NCBI GenBank assembly: GCA_005784505.1
Contig: VCAZ01000039.1
Coordinates: 1,136,001-1,200,000 of the forward strand
Direction of reading: 5' to 3'
From: Bagarius yarrelli
Taxonomy: Eukaryota > Chordata > Actinopteri > Siluriformes > Sisoridae
DNA: 64,000 nt
Shown: positions 23,703-37,999 of the stretch, piece after piece
Layout of the letters: each line of letters begins with the position of its first letter
Position numbering within the stretch: the stretch's first letter is position 1
Position numbers and translations under genes: made by a program
The notes under the pieces: generated by a model
What the model saw: only the letters and a program-made list of their open reading frames with translations
The model's database searches: none
Told to the model about the DNA's origin: nothing

Positions 23703-24867
23703 CTGTTACGAGGAGACACAAAACATAAGCATTTTTATCAGTAAACAGGTTTAGGAGCATTTTCTAATGCAGTCTAGGACAAAAAAGAATGACTATTAGA
23801 TTTATGGCGGAAATGAAACAATAACTTTAACATGAAAATGTATTTACTATTAACTAGCACTTTTTTTTCGTGAAACTTAATTCACACAGTTAAACACACC
23901 TTTTAACTTTACAAGCTTCTCAGATCACTGAGGTAATTATAGAAATGAGCAAATTTGTAGATTCAGAAATAAAAATGTTACAATTCTTTCCACTTCCTGT
24001 TTTAGGATGTGCAGGACAATCACATGTGAGCATCTATAAAAAAAAAACTAACGGGGTTGGGTGGAACTTATATAAATATTATTTTAGATTCATAACTAAA
24101 AACTCATTTGAATAAAATTACTGGACCATAAAATAATCAACAAAACATTTTTACTGTCTATCCAGACTCAGTTCCAACTCCAACTTCCTCAGTTGTACAA
24201 ACAGAAAGTAACTCTGGCAAATATAGCAAAAAAAACCAAAAAAACCCCATACTATTTGTCCAGAAACCTGTAGAGGTCACATGACTCCCAGGTAGAGTAG
24301 ATGATATTATTGCTTATGTCACGTCACCTTTACACGACTCGCTTGATTCAATGCCTCATTCAAGTCTCTTATTTCTTCAGCGCAGAATTCAAACCATATA
24401 GTCGTGAAAGTTGCAAGTAAATTCTGCACAGACGTGTTTGTAGGTCCACGGCTTTCTTCACACTCCTCATCACACTTAATGATGGATTTAGGAATCCGGT
24501 GCTTTGGATGGTATCAGGATATTCTGAATTTAAACCTCAATAATAATAATACTAATAATAATTTCTTATACTTTATTCATTCTGATGATTCTGGCTGCAA
24601 TTTAGTAAAACGTCCTTTCTGATGATAGGCTATTATTCTTATTGTTATTATTAATTTTATTATTCCAATAAGAAGCTATTGTCAGATCATTACCAGCAGC
24701 ACTTCATTTAAAACTGGCATAGTATGCAATAGTAACACTTCAGTTATAACATGTTTATAGAGTCATTAAAAACCACTCTGGTATTTTAATAGCCGTGGAG
24801 TTTTCGAGTTTATAAACATTATACCAAATCACAGTAATACAAAAGTATGAGGACCATTAAAAACCCT

Positions 24868-25400
<533 letters not shown>

Positions 25401-25704
25401 TTGTAATTGGTCGTTTTACATGGTCATCAATGGTAATATGACGTTTAGTTGAATTTATAAAGAGGTTTAACGCGTTTGGAAAGGTGCCTATTAAGATTCG
25501 ACGATCCAAACGACGCTACCATGTAAAACGCTTCGGTGGAGTAAAAAGGTGTTAATTGTTATTCTGGGACTGAAGCAATGTGAAGCTAACTGTTGATTAC
25601 CTACTCAAATGCAAATTCATGTGAATGTGAAATGGATCCATGATCTGTGAAAACTACAGAAATACACACGGTGGTTGAAGGGTATAAAGATATTCATTTC
25701 GATT

Positions 25705-25744
<40 letters not shown>

Positions 25745-26869
25745 TACACACATAAATCTCTTCTTCAAAGATAAGTTGGGTTACAGAGAGAGAGGTAGAG
25801 AGAGGGAGGACATAAATCATCTTGATTGCATCCTTTCCCCAATAATAGGATTATTACACCGACATTATACAACAGCGCTGAATATTTGTGCTTACAAATT
25901 ATATTTGAAAATTTTCGATACATCTATACCTTTTTTTCATTTCTTATCTGTACAAGCAAATTCCTGTTAGTTTTAATTATAAATTCAATCATTATTCTTT
26001 TTTAAAATTGTATTATTATGTTAAAAAGCATTATACTTACTTTTAGAACCAAACTATGTATGTTTTTGCATGTGACCAATCAAAAAAATTAAAAAATGTT
26101 TTGGCCTCATCTTTTGTTTCGGGTAAAACTATTTTCTTTATTTGTAGTTTGTGCTATAATTAAAAAAGGCTATAATTTCTAAAATAATAGTTTTTTTAGT
26201 AAACAAAAATAACATGTTTTATGTACCATTTTATGTGCTTCAAATTTCCATGCTAATTTATTATTGCAATATTGTAATTGTTTGCAAACTGCTGCGGCAT
26301 CAGAGGAATGAAACACTTCAGAACTAATAATTAACCTTTGGTGTAAGATAAGGTGACTGTTTTTTAGCTTTTATGTTATTGGACTTTAATACACAAATAC
26401 TTTACATTCAACATTTGGCTCTCGACAATAGCACAATAACAAACAAATGAAAATAAAGAGTTTATTTAGTGGACATTTTGTGCTGATTTTCTACTAATGT
26501 TAACATTTTTCTTAGATCTTAAAAGAGGACGTGTCTGGAGAAAAGACGAGGTTTAGTCAAATAAGTAAAATAGCAACAACCCTGCTTTTTTTCAGGCTAC
26601 ACACACCAACACGAAATGTTTTATCTATGATGTAATGCTTTTTCCTTTATGAAAAGAGGGCAAGCAAGATATGCCAAAACAAAAAAAACACAAACCGAGA
26701 TGTTTCCTGCCTCAACACCAAGCTTTTATTCAGCCTTACACAGTTTGCACAGCCTCAACTCACTGAAGCGTTCTAATCTATAGTACTGATCTGCAATAAG
26801 TCCTGAACATTGAATACACTGGACCGTATCAGGCCCTCAAACAAGATTTTCATCAGGTGAGTTCAGAGG

Positions 26870-27770
26870 TGGGTATAGTAGCTAAAAAACTATTTATAAA
26901 CATAATTAATTAAGTTGAAGTATTGATTTTACTTGAGTTATAAAGTTACTTGAGTAATAAAGTATGGAATAATAAGAATACTCCAGCAGTGAGTTACACT
27001 AGGTACTTTGGATCTGATTAAATCAAGGGAAAATCCTGAATCCAGAAAAAAATACCGCTGATATATATCAACCTGTTTTGGTGCAAAAAGAAGACATCAC
27101 CTTGCGTAACTTTTCGCACGTGTGGGGGCAGGGTGGCTCAAATGGTTAAGGTGCTGAGTTGTTAATCTGAAGACCAGAAACACCTGGGTTCAAGCCCCAC
27201 CTCCGGCAAGTCAACCACTGTTGGGTCCTTGAGCAAGACACCCTTAACCCCTCCCCCCGCCGTTTTTCCTGCTCCAGGGGCGCTGTATCATAGCTGACCC
27301 TGCGCTCTGACCCCCAACTTACTAAGATGGGATATGCGAAAAATGCATTTCGTTGGCTCTGTACACGTACCTTGCACAATGAATTGAATATACTTATACT
27401 ACTTAATAGATTGCATGTGATTTCATGTGTGTTTCTGTCTCTACTGATCTTCTCTCTATTTCATCCTTTTCTCTTAATATCCGAACTGAGCGCTCTTTAA
27501 AAAACGAGCCGGTTTCAGGTCCATACTACAGACGACCGCAGTCTATTGTGAGACTTGTCATCTCATTAAAAGTTACAGAAACGTATTATTTAATAGTAGC
27601 AAAGGAACGCTATCAAATCTGGCAAAGTAAAAGTACATTTCTGCGATTAATAATTAATTTGAGTGACAGGAAAAGGACATGACATTTAAACTTATTCTTA
27701 AAAGTACATGTTTTTCAAAAATCTACTGAAGTCAATGTAACGAATTAACACGTATGAATGTAAAACGTTA
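26870..27770. repeat. Decayed interspersed repeat ('TTACTTGAGTAA' type) interrupted by a SINE
   Basis: The left part has TTTTACTTGAGTTATAAAGT and TTACTTGAGTAATAAAGTAT. The right part has AAAGTAAAAGTACATTTCTG and AAAAGTACATGTTTTTCAAA. Motifs of this kind are typical of a DNA-transposon-derived repeat in fish. A family A SINE sits between them (27128-27390), suggesting a later insertion. Confidence 0.4.
27128..27390 (+). repeat. tRNA-derived SINE, family A, near full length
   Basis: GGGTGGCTCAAATGGTTAAG and CCTGGGTTCAAGCCCCACCT form a good A-box/B-box pair. The body TCCTTGAGCAAGACACCC, GCGCTGTATCATAGCTGAC and CTGCGCTCTGACCCCCAACT matches the 5448 copy. Confidence 0.8.
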
Positions 27771-29067
27771 CTACGAACCTCTGTGTAGGTTGTGGTGTTT
27801 ACTGGGAAATGAAGCAAAGTTAAACAAAATGCCTATAGCACATGCTGGAATATTGTGTGTTTTTGGTTTTACATTTAAAAAAATAAACTTTTAGAAATGA
27901 CAGCATAAAAAAAAAAATGTTTAAAAAAAATTTACTTTACTTTAATTCTGCATTCCGCCCCTAATGCAAGTCTGTGCGAAAATATAGTTTGTATAAACGT
28001 TGCATCAAATATCTGATTACATATAAAGTGTGTTAAAATCCTGTTAAATGATACTATAATGTGTTTATTTATAGCACACTACAAACAAATAGGTCCAATT
28101 TCATTTTATACACTATGCATTTAAATTCTTGTGCATATCAAATGCAAATCTCTGGTAATTTGGTTTAACTGTGTGTCGGAGCCATTTATTCTAACTATTT
28201 ATTAAACCTGTGTGGGAAAAAAATAATCATTCACTTATGGAAGAAAACATATACTGTAATGACTTCTTTCCACATATCAAATTATACAATTACTCGGAAA
28301 GAGGCTGTGACATGTGGTTTATAATCGTTTACTGCTTTAACATTAAGCCACAGAAAAACGCTGCATGGGGGGAAAAAAACGAGTGTAAACACGACCACGG
28401 CGTATGTGAAAACGGTGTGTGTGCAGTAAAACCAAAAGTGTAAAGTTACAGAAGGAAAAACACGGTCTCGTTGCTAAACACACACTTTCTCCAAAACCAA
28501 ATCAGAAATGTAGAATTTGAACGGAAGAAAATGGACATTTACGCTAATTCTTTCGGCAGAAAGACGAAAAGGAAACACAAATGAATCCAAACGTTTTGCT
28601 CGGTGTTTAAGGGTCATGGTTAAGAGCGATTCCTTGGTAGACTTCACTACTTTCCAGTCATTAAGACAGAATCCTAACCACAGAGCCACAACTGGTCCTT
28701 ACTTAAGGATCATGTGCTTCTAGTCATTACAGTCCATTTACATGCGTACGAAATATGATTCAATCGATATGGACTGCGGTCCTCTGGAGTCTCAGCTCCG
28801 TCGCTGTGGTTTTAAACTAATGTCATTATAACATGCCGACGACTTTGATTTCTTTTATGGCTGACAGGATGTGGTGTTTTGCTGTAGTAGCTGTTGTAGT
28901 CCAGTCCATGCATTTTTTTTTTTCGTGCTTTTTATGTTTACGGTTTGAGTTGTCTTTCTGACAGCTTAAACCCGTCTATCATCCGACCTCACTCATCAAT
29001 AAACCTTCCCTTATTAGCGAAAATGAATTTACAATTGGTGCCATTTTTGTCCTGCTAGTATTAAAAA

Positions 29068-29500
29068 TACACTCACCAAAAGTATTGGAACAGCTAACCA
29101 TCACCATCCATCCATGAACATTTCGTCCCACTCCATTCCACACTTCTGGAAATGTCTTTCACTAGATTGTGTGTTGTGGCTACAATAATTTACTTTAATT
29201 TGTTTAGTAAAATATGTTGAGGTGAGGAGGTCTGTGGTATCGGTGAGTCGGTTTGTCCCAAGAAGGTGTTCAGTTTGAAGGGGTTGAGTCAGTGTCAGGA
29301 CTCTGTGCTGGACATGAGAGTTTATCTACTCCAGTGAGAACACAGCATGTCAGGGGATGTGTGCACAGGGACATCGTCATGCCGGAATAGAGTTTGGTTC
29401 TATTAGTTCCAGTGAAGAAAAAATATAATGCTACATATGCTAATTATAATGCTAAACATACCAAGACCTTCTATTCAACCAGTGTCTAAAAGGTTTCTTT
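29068..29500 (-). mobile_element. Tc1/mariner-like transposon relic, minus orientation
   Basis: It starts TACACTCACCAAAAGTATTG, the terminal motif shared, in reverse, with 16430. Inside, CAGCACAGAGTCCTGACACT on the minus strand corresponds to the 'P..SPDLNP' region of Tc1-like transposases. Many frame breaks; no intact protein. Confidence 0.55.
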
Positions 29501-30616
29501 GAAAATATAATAGGGTTATAGATTACAATGAATCCTAGTAATGATGTGATAAGTGATTTAACTATTCAATTACTCTATAAAAGTTGATTACATTTGATTT
29601 CTAACAAATATTTTTTAAATATTTATACCAGGCAGGAAAGACCTTACAGTAGAACTCGACACTGTTTTTACTGTCAGGATTTCAAAATCTTTCATCACTT
29701 GAATTACGATGATAATAATTTTATTTTTGAAGCACAGGCATCACAAAACCAGACCAAACAAATCAAATCCAAAACGGGCAAAGCAGCAATAAATGAGGAT
29801 TATTAAAGACATCCTAGGTTTTTCAAGAAAATATTCAGACGTAATCCTAATTGTAATCTTTGACATTTTTATAAGTAACTGTGAGATAATTAGACATTTT
29901 TTCTCAGTAACTATTACGAATTACTGTTACGCTTCTTTTGTAATTTAATTACATAATGCCGTTACATGTAACTAGCTACTTCGTTAACATTGTAGACCGG
30001 TGTCTCCCAACCTTTTATTGTCCATTTTTCCCCTCACCTGGGTCCAGTATGCCTTAGTCATTTCTATCAGCTGTTGAATGCAAATCATTGAGTCTTTTTT
30101 TTGCTCAACCAGGCCATCATGGATAAAATTAGCTAATTCAATATGATCGTTTTCTTTAATAATCACTGCTCAAGACAATTGCTGGTGCAAACAGTTATGT
30201 GTTTCCAACAGTTTGGCACATAGCATAGACAGCAAGCTAACTACCCCATTCAAGGGCCAGAAAATACCAAGATGATCGACAGAGTGGCTATGTGACAACA
30301 GTGTTTTAACTGTAATATGATAAAAGCTACGAGAATTCTTTTTTGCGCAATTTTAAGGAAAATAATAATAATCAGTCCACATTTTCGTCTCTACCGCATC
30401 ATTTGTGGACAATCTGGCCTTGACCCAAATCTGGTGTGATGACGTGAAAAAAAAATCCCCAGCACCTTATTTACACTCCGCAGAAAAACGTCCGCTGTAT
30501 AAAAGCTACCAAAATGCACACTATCACAAAATTGTAAAGACCAAACCACACACAATACTCGATCAATGTTGATTTGTATAGCACCGATGGCGTCTGTCGG
30601 TGTCGATTTTGTCCTA

Positions 30617-30680
30617 CTAGTATTAAAAAAATACACTATGTCACCAAAAGTATTGGAACAGCTAACCATAAACCATCACC
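30617..30680 (-). mobile_element. Tc1/mariner-like terminal fragment
   Basis: Contains CACCAAAAGTATTGGAACAG and CTAACCATAAACCATCACC, nearly identical to the first 50 bases of the relic at 29068 and preceded by the same CTACTAGTATTAAAAA. Only the end of the element is left. Confidence 0.55.
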
Positions 30681-31869
30681 TGTCGGTGCCGCCGATCCAC
30701 CGTGATGACGTCGAACACATACCGTGATGCAATAGAGACAAAACTAAACAATATTACAGTTGAACCACTGATGTTACATAGACTACTTTGTTGATCACCC
30801 TGGTACTTTTCTGAGCCTTGAACGTGGTAGTTACCTTGCTGTCTATGGGAGGGTCAGAAAGCCCACAGATTTTATCGTAAATATCTTAAATTATGTTCTG
30901 AAAATGAATAATGTCTTACAGGTTTGGAAGAACATGAGGTTTAGTATTTAATCATAGAATTTTCATTTTTGGGTAAAGTATCCCTTTAATATAATAACCT
31001 ACGTTAATATATAATTAGTAAAATTATTCATTTTAACATTATTTTATTATGCATATTAGACGCATCGTCAACCAAATACGACATTACAGAATTATAGTAT
31101 AAGTTATTTTAGGGGAATTATTAAATTGCCCTTGGATGCTAGAAGCCATGTTGACGTATTACTAATTTATTTTAATCATGGTTTCCATTTAACAGCAGAT
31201 TGTAGCCAAGAGAAAATATATAAAAGCTGTCTAAGATTGTTCAAGACAGTTTTTAACTGGTTTGGACTGTTGCATCCATGTTTACGTACACACAATGTTA
31301 AAATGGTTGTAAGAGGCTATGTCCAGCTACGTACTCAGACCCGTCTGAACTGTTGGTCTTTTTTTGAATAAACAGGTCTCCTAAAGAAATAGATGTAAAT
31401 CAGAACGTAAATGTAAATGCAGAACAGGACACAAAACACACAGACACGCCTATCCAGATGCTCTAGCACAATAGATCATAACACTGGAAATTCTGTGCAG
31501 TCACAAAACACACAAATAAAACAAAACAAAAAGCATTGCACACTCACACACACTTGAACACCTGCTCTGCTACAGGGTCAGGGTGTCTAGCTTCCAACAC
31601 ATCAAAAGAACTCTTTCTTTCATAGTCACTCAGCTGCAACAGGCAGAGGGCATGTGTATGTGTGTGTGAGTGTGTGTGATTCGATTCAAAGGATCTAGTT
31701 TAGATGGTCCTTGCTGAGAGACAGAGGGAAGTGGAAAACAGATACACACAGAAACAAGTCAAAGGTAAAGGCTGACTGGAAACCACTGATGTTTAATGAC
31801 TGGGGCAGACTGTGGATGAGATGTTCCAAACATGTGTGTGAGTAAGAGACGAATAGAAGATGGTAAAGA

Positions 31870-32146
31870 TAGATTGGCAGATGGATGGATGGATGGATGG
31901 TGGAGGGATGGATGGCGGATGGATGGATGGATGGATGGATGGATGGACTTATGACAGGGGACATGTGGACAGAAGGAGGGTTGGAGGAATGGATAAAGAA
32001 ATAGATAGAGAAAATGTTATCAGTAACAGAAACAATTAGCAGATGGAATGGTGCATAGATGGATGGATAAATGGATGGATGGATGGATGGATGGATGGAT
32101 GGATGGATGGAAAGTAAAAATAGATGGATGGGTGGGTGGGTGAGTG

Positions 32147-32186
<40 letters not shown>
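31870..32186. repeat. (GGAT)n and (GATA)n microsatellite block
   Basis: Two (GGAT)n stretches (31880-31946, 32056-32110) separated by unique DNA, then (GGGT)n and (GATA)n to 32186. Confidence 0.9.
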
Positions 32187-34072
32187 TCTAATGATTGCTT
32201 TTTGTATATGCAGATGCTAGAATAAACACAAAAAGACAAATAAAGAATGATATAAAATACTGGAACATGGAAGTCACTTTATGTCCACTGTTAAAGCATA
32301 AATACATACAGTATTATAATAGTGTTATAATATGTTTTTATGACGTTATACCTCTTTTGTTAACAGATGCTCCTGCTGTTAGCGCTTCTTCTGCCTGAGT
32401 GTTTATTTCTGCTACTATCCAAAGTTTTCTGTATGTGGTCACAGTTCGTTTTAGGCACAACACCAGATTCACTAGTGGGAACAACAGCTACTCTGCCAGT
32501 CTCTTATATCCCTTCTTACCCATAATAGATAAACAATAATCAGACAGACGAATTGGAAAACAAGTCGAAAGGGAAACAGAAAATGAGCGTATATGTGTGT
32601 GTGTGTGTTTAGAAAAAAAAGCTTTTTAAGTCTATATCTGTTTGAAGCCTATAGTCAGACTTGGATGTGACAGATTTACTAATTAAGAGACGGAAAAAGA
32701 GATAAAAACAGAGAAAGGAAGTTAAATTGACTCTGTGTGTGTGTGTTATTGTGTTAGCAGGTTTTAAGAGTGGCATGTAAGCAGAGGTTGAGCTGTAACT
32801 CAATCTGACTGCACTAACACATCTCCAAGTCACCCTCCCAAATCACATTACCGACATCACTGAAGCCATTAGTGCAGCCACAGAACTAGCCACAAGGCCT
32901 TCACGCATATCACACACACGCACACACACACACTTCAAAAATTGTACCGTCTACCAGATGTGCAGCCTGGGTCACATCCTATTTATTAAAACCTCCACCT
33001 CTCTTTTTAAAACACACACACCTTAACTCCAGACTCAGCACAGAATCCACACACGCAATTACTGCCCTCCTACATAGAAGCAAAAAAAAAGTTATTTTTT
33101 TAAGACTTCTTAAACAGGACGCCCTGCAGCCAAACAGGTCCTGTCTCGTAAGACGCATAGAAACCCTGTGCGAAACAATAGTCTGTTCCAGTTTAATAGA
33201 ATTTTTCCCAACGGCGTGCAGCGACCCCATGCATTTCTTTGCTGACTTTGAAGCTCACACTGAGAAATGACTCCGTACGGGAATGAGGCACGGTGCTGGA
33301 ATTTCGCCTAATTAAGGAATATTTTTCTCCATTTTCTGAAAGCAGGGTGCCTGAGGATGCTTTCAAGACCGAGGTGTTCTGCTGGCAAGAACCTAAGAAG
33401 GGGACATAAAGGTGTGGGTGTGTGAGAAAGAGACTGAGTAAAAGAGAGGGAGGAAAGGAGGGAGGGAAACGAAATGTAAGAAGGAGATGGGGGCCAAAGC
33501 GATCTAGCGAGAACCCTTCGAATATCTGATAAGCACTGACTGTCTTTTGAAGGAGCTCAGATAACATTAGATACAAAAGCTTCAGAAATCCAAAAACGCC
33601 GCCCAGGCACAGATACTCGCTTGAGGTGTTTTCTTAAACATACAAATTGAACTCCTTAGCAACTATCAAACACTTTAATCTGCTGAGAACCAAACAGTCT
33701 ATGAACTTCACTTAATACCCTTATAAAAAGTCTATTTTTCTTCTTATTTGCTCACCTGCCAATTTTAACCAATTCCAAACCAAAACACATGCACACAGCC
33801 AAACACGTCTTATCAAAAATTCTTGTGCAGCACCACAGGGAAGCCTTACATACTCAAAGGAAAGCGCTGTTTACTCTCTTCTGCATACATAGCCTTTGAT
33901 TGGCTGGAAGTGTGTAACATCAATCCGATCTAAAAAACAAATCCATCTCAGCTTTCTTTCCTCATAAGGGCTATTCGATAAAGTTTCCTTTACGATGATA
34001 ATGATATCATTAAAAAATAGCATTGCTTTGGAGCCTAAAGACTTTACGATATACTTAACGAAATCCTCTTAC

Positions 34073-34249
34073 CTTGCGTAGCCGTCCGTTGGTGGTGCCC
34101 AGAAAGACCACCGTGTGGTTGTGAATGTTGTCGACTGCGACCGAACTGATCCCGGATGCCTCGTACAGAGGCTCGGCTCTGATAGGCTTTCTCAGGGCCA
34201 GCGGATGCTGCAAGTGGGCCGCACCGCAATTCAGCTGCTCCTGATGAAG
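34073..34249 (-). CDS. plxnd1: Plexin D1, coding exon 2: sema domain, continued
   Basis: The exon is 177 nt and encodes residues 406-464, phase 0 on both sides. Acceptor is TTTCACTCAG and donor GTAAGAGG. The product begins LHQEQLNCGAAHLQHPLALR and ends VAVDNIHNHTVVFLGTTNGR plus LRK. CGAAHLQHPL is a plexin D1 signature in the late sema propeller, and VFLGT.NGRL is the classic sema blade motif. It joins exon 1 in frame. Overlapping open frames on either strand are shadows. Confidence 0.93.
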
Positions 34250-34999
34250 CTGAGTGAAAAAAGAGAAAGAGAGAAAAAGTGTTTGAAATTGAGATCAGGA
34301 CAAAACGAGAGCAAATAAACACTTAGTGTAAATACGTGATAATTAGATCAGCACAGTTAATTGTTTTTCTGTTATAGGCTGTCCAACTTTAAAAATGGAA
34401 AACGTCTCCCCTCTAGATAGCGTCTAATTTTTAGATGAGGGGACACAGTTGAAGTGTTGTGCTAAGAGGAGAACTTGAGAGGGCGGTGGAAATTTACGGC
34501 TGGCTGAAGTGTGTAAAACATACACACTCAGACGACAGAGAGCGATGGGACTTGGAAGGATGGTATTGTGTTTCCCAAGAGATACTTAAGAATCTGCTCC
34601 CCGGTTTAAGGGATATGCTACATGCACAAAAAAAAGGGAAATCAAATTCCTCTGGTCACACTCAAGCTGAACTTTACAGAAGAATGCTGGTTTTATGATA
34701 AGGCTGTTTACAAGATGTATCCATTCACACACTGCTGAGACATGAAAGGACCCCGCAGAGGTGTTTATTTTACTCGTGGGTAAAACCGGCTATGTTTTTA
34801 TACCTGATTCTGTCTAACTGATAATATTTGATAATGATGATGTTTATCAGTTCAATGATATGTTTTAATGTTCTTTCTATCCTTTTTTCTCATCCCCAGC
34901 ATGTAGGTGTGTATATGTTTGTCACTACCCTAGTCACACACCGGCCATCCGGCTGTCTTTGAATTAATCAAGTCACCAGCCTTTTTGTTACCCGAGGTA

Positions 35000-35215
35000 G
35001 GGTTGGTGGTGGTGGTGGTGGTGGTGGTGGTGGGGGGGGTTTTGCTTGTGGTGTGTATGTGTGTGTCGCCAACCGAATCCCTAACCAGCTGTTTTTTAGG
35101 GGTGTGTGTTATTGTTGTGTACATGAGTGTCGCCAACCAAGTCCCACACCAGCCGTTTCTGTGGGGTGTATGTGTGTGTGCTGCCCACCAACTCCCACCC
35201 TGGCCATCTCTGAGG
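35000..35215. repeat. (GGT)n followed by a minisatellite of about 60 bp
   Basis: (GGT)n to about 35040, then three related units of the form 'GTGTGTGT.GTCGCCAACC(A/G)A.TCCC..ACCAGC(C/T)GTTT...GGGG', the last partly diverged. The unit also seems to overlap 34935-34955 (CACACCGGCCATCCGGCTGT). Confidence 0.65.
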
Positions 35216-35929
35216 TGAGCGCAGTCTGAAAAAGTGAGTAATGAAATGTCATGGTGCTTGTGTCATTTCATGGGGAACCCAAGGGAAAAATGCCTCTTTA
35301 ATGCTTTAGATAACGAAGCGTGAGCCTAAATAACAGAAAAAGAGTCTTGCCAGACATATGACAGGGCACCATGTGTTTCTGGCTCATACCGTAAGAAAAT
35401 ATGGTATCACGCAGGGCCCATCTGTTCATCAGTTTTCAAAAAGAATAGTTCAGTCGAAAATGTTAGCGCTGCTAAGCACAAACGAAAGCTACGGCGTTAG
35501 CTGCCAGGATAGACACGTTAATTCCAGCTCGTTTAGGCGGAAGACAAAAATCTGACAATTCGGTCAAAAGTAACTTAAATTAACATTGTTGTATACAGTC
35601 TATCAAGCTTCTGTCTGCTTATCTAGCTGCTGCCAGTTTGTCTGTATCAGGGGACCATAGGGGTCTTTCACTACCACCCCACCAGAGGGCAACTTTGAGA
35701 CTTTCCACTCTCGTGTTTATTAGACCATGTGCTCTATGTTTTTGTTATATTGTCAGTTTTGTGTAAGTCATGTTAGTCTTCCCCATCTTGTCATTGGTTG
35801 TTCTCTAAGGGTGTCCAGGTGTTGCTTGTTTCCCCTTGTAAGTTTGTGTATCTCTACCCCTGTGTTTTAGCCTGTCTTTGTTTTGATGTGTTAATTGATG
35901 AAGTTGATGATGACTGATCCCTCACACTG

Positions 35930-36275
35930 ATTTCATTCACCGATCTCTCTTACTGATCTCTCTCACTGATCTCTTGCACTGATCACTCACACTAATCTTT
36001 CAGTGATCTCCCACACTGATCTTTCTTACTAATCTCTCTCACTGATCTCTGACACTAATCTCTCACACCGATCCCTCTCACTGATCTTTCACTGATCTCT
36101 CACACTAATCTCTTACACTGTTCTTTTACTGATCTCTCACACTGACTTCTCACACTAATCTCTCACACTGATCTCTCCCACTGATCTCTCTCACCCACCT
36201 TTCACTGACCTTTCACTGATCTCCAGCACTGATCTCTCCCACCGATCCCTCTCGCTGATCTCTCTCACAGTGACA
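35930..36275. repeat. Minisatellite with unit about 18 nt (CTGATCTCTCACACTAAT type)
   Basis: About 18-20 imperfect tandem units of 'CTCTCACACTGAT' and 'CTCTCACACTAAT', each 12-20 nt. Spacing is irregular and there are no unique spacers, so it is not a CRISPR array. Confidence 0.85.
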
Positions 36276-37336
36276 TAAAAATAGTTTTTGTCTTGTTTTG
36301 TTTAGCTCCATCATGAACTGCTGCTTCGAATCCTCTGGAAGCCTACACGCACGGCTAAGTTTTTAATTACATACTGCATAAGCAAAGTTGATATAAAAGG
36401 TTTGGATTGGGGATGTAAAATATGGTTTGTTTTTCTGGGCTTCTTTAATCAACATTTGCATAAAATGTCTGTCACTTTAGATTTCCAAAAGCATCGTAAA
36501 TTTGAACAACTTTAAACAAAGTAATTTGGTTGGATTTGATGTACTTGGAGTTATAAACAGGCAACAGTCTTTAACCTCGTTCCTGGAATCAGTTAAATAT
36601 CACTTTATTTTTTAGGTTATTTTAGATTTAACCGTATAAAAACCTCATAAGGGATTTTTTTTTTCCGTCACATGACAAACATCATCTAAGGGGATTTTGG
36701 ACAGTCCACAAAGCTCACAGCTTGACCAAACAAACTTCTCACCCTGTTACCCAAGGGAATCTTTTCAGCGGTTACTGTAATATTTGCTTTAAACCAACAA
36801 GGGACTATTTTCAGGGAAAGACTATGCTTGTGAAGCTTTAGCTGCAAAAACTCTTGGACCCCTTTCAAATACCTGAGGCTATAATTATTATTACGATGAC
36901 AATTACACAAAAGCAAAAATAGAAATAAGGTTTAACTGAATTTTTGTAGATTAAAAACAGTCATGTCTTCTTTTAATAATAGCAGCTAACACTTCATTTA
37001 ACACTCAAGCTGTTTGTCAATTAAATAACTCGATAAAATGTTAGAGATCAATTAAACAGTTCAGTCGACAAACCCGCAATCTGGAGCTAATCACACCTCG
37101 AACGATGACTATTTTAATGAAGTACTATTACGTAGGAAGATTTCGAGAATATTTTATTTAAAATACATTATTAGACTAGATGATTTTGTGCTGATCCTCG
37201 GGGACACTCATCAATCCCTTAAAAACTTCCATAAAAGTTTTCTTTAATAAATAATTTTGATAAAAGTGATCCTAAAACTATAGAAATTCGAATGATCTAT
37301 TTTTCAAAACGGTGTATGTCTGCTATTTGCCGTTAT

Positions 37337-37690
37337 ACACTCACCGTATTTTTAGTTTATACCGTTATCCAATTAGCCAATCGGATGACAGCAGCAAAAT
37401 GCTTGAATAAATGTTGCTTTCAAATTGACTGGCGTGAGATTTTTACATGCAAGAGTTTCTTAAGTTTATAATAAATAGTGTGAAAGACAAAAAATTGAAT
37501 GAGTGACGGTTTGTTGATGAGACAGACCGGAGGAAAGGAAGTTAGAGATTAGTTTGCCAGGAAGAATATAGTAAGTCATATAGTTGATTTTTACAGTAGC
37601 AGAAAGAATAGCATCTCAGAACATACAACATATCAAAAAGTTGGAAGGAAAACCATAATAAAATCCGCTTTTGTCATCTTAGAACTTAGA
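37337..37690 (+). mobile_element. Tc1/mariner-like relic, 5' part, plus orientation
   Basis: It starts with the terminus ACACTCACCG, then CCAATTAGCCAATCGGATGA. Near 37508 it has GTTTGTTGATGAGACAGACC and, near 37608, AATAGCATCTCAGAACATAC. These match a transposase-coding family that I recognise by its terminal 'CCTAATAAAGTGG...'. Strongly decayed. Confidence 0.55.
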
Positions 37691-37702
37691 GACTATTGCT
37701 GG

Positions 37703-37815
37703 CAGGGGTGCACCTAGCAATTTTGGGCCGTATAAAAGAATATGAGGTTGGGCCCCCTATGGTACCCTAACAGTCCGTTACTACTAATAAAACATATCTC
37801 TGGGGGCCCCAAGAA
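37703..37815 (+). repeat. CAGGGGTG-ended inverted-repeat element, left arm
   Basis: Begins CAGGGGTGCACCTAGCAATT and includes ATGAGGTTGGGCCCCCTATG and TTACTACTAATAAAACATAT, ending TCTGGGGGCCCC. The reverse complement recurs at 38296-38415 and 38944-39080. CAGGGG termini suggest a non-autonomous hAT-type element. I could not find a matching 8-bp target duplication. Confidence 0.6.
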
Positions 37816-37999
37816 TCGTCCTAACTTTCCTAGAATCGTGCTAACTTAGCGATTGCGTGCACAAACTTACCCCAAATAAACGGTGAGAGAATCGAAAAAA
37901 AAACCCCACCAGTTTTTTTTCTTATTTTTTCTTATCTTCTAGTTTGGATGAGTTTGTATTGTGTGATTATTTAAAATACTATAGATGGTTTTTTTTAGC

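Noticed and set aside
35930..36275. CRISPR-like array
   Set aside because: Short direct repeats without unique spacers, in vertebrate intron DNA: a minisatellite.
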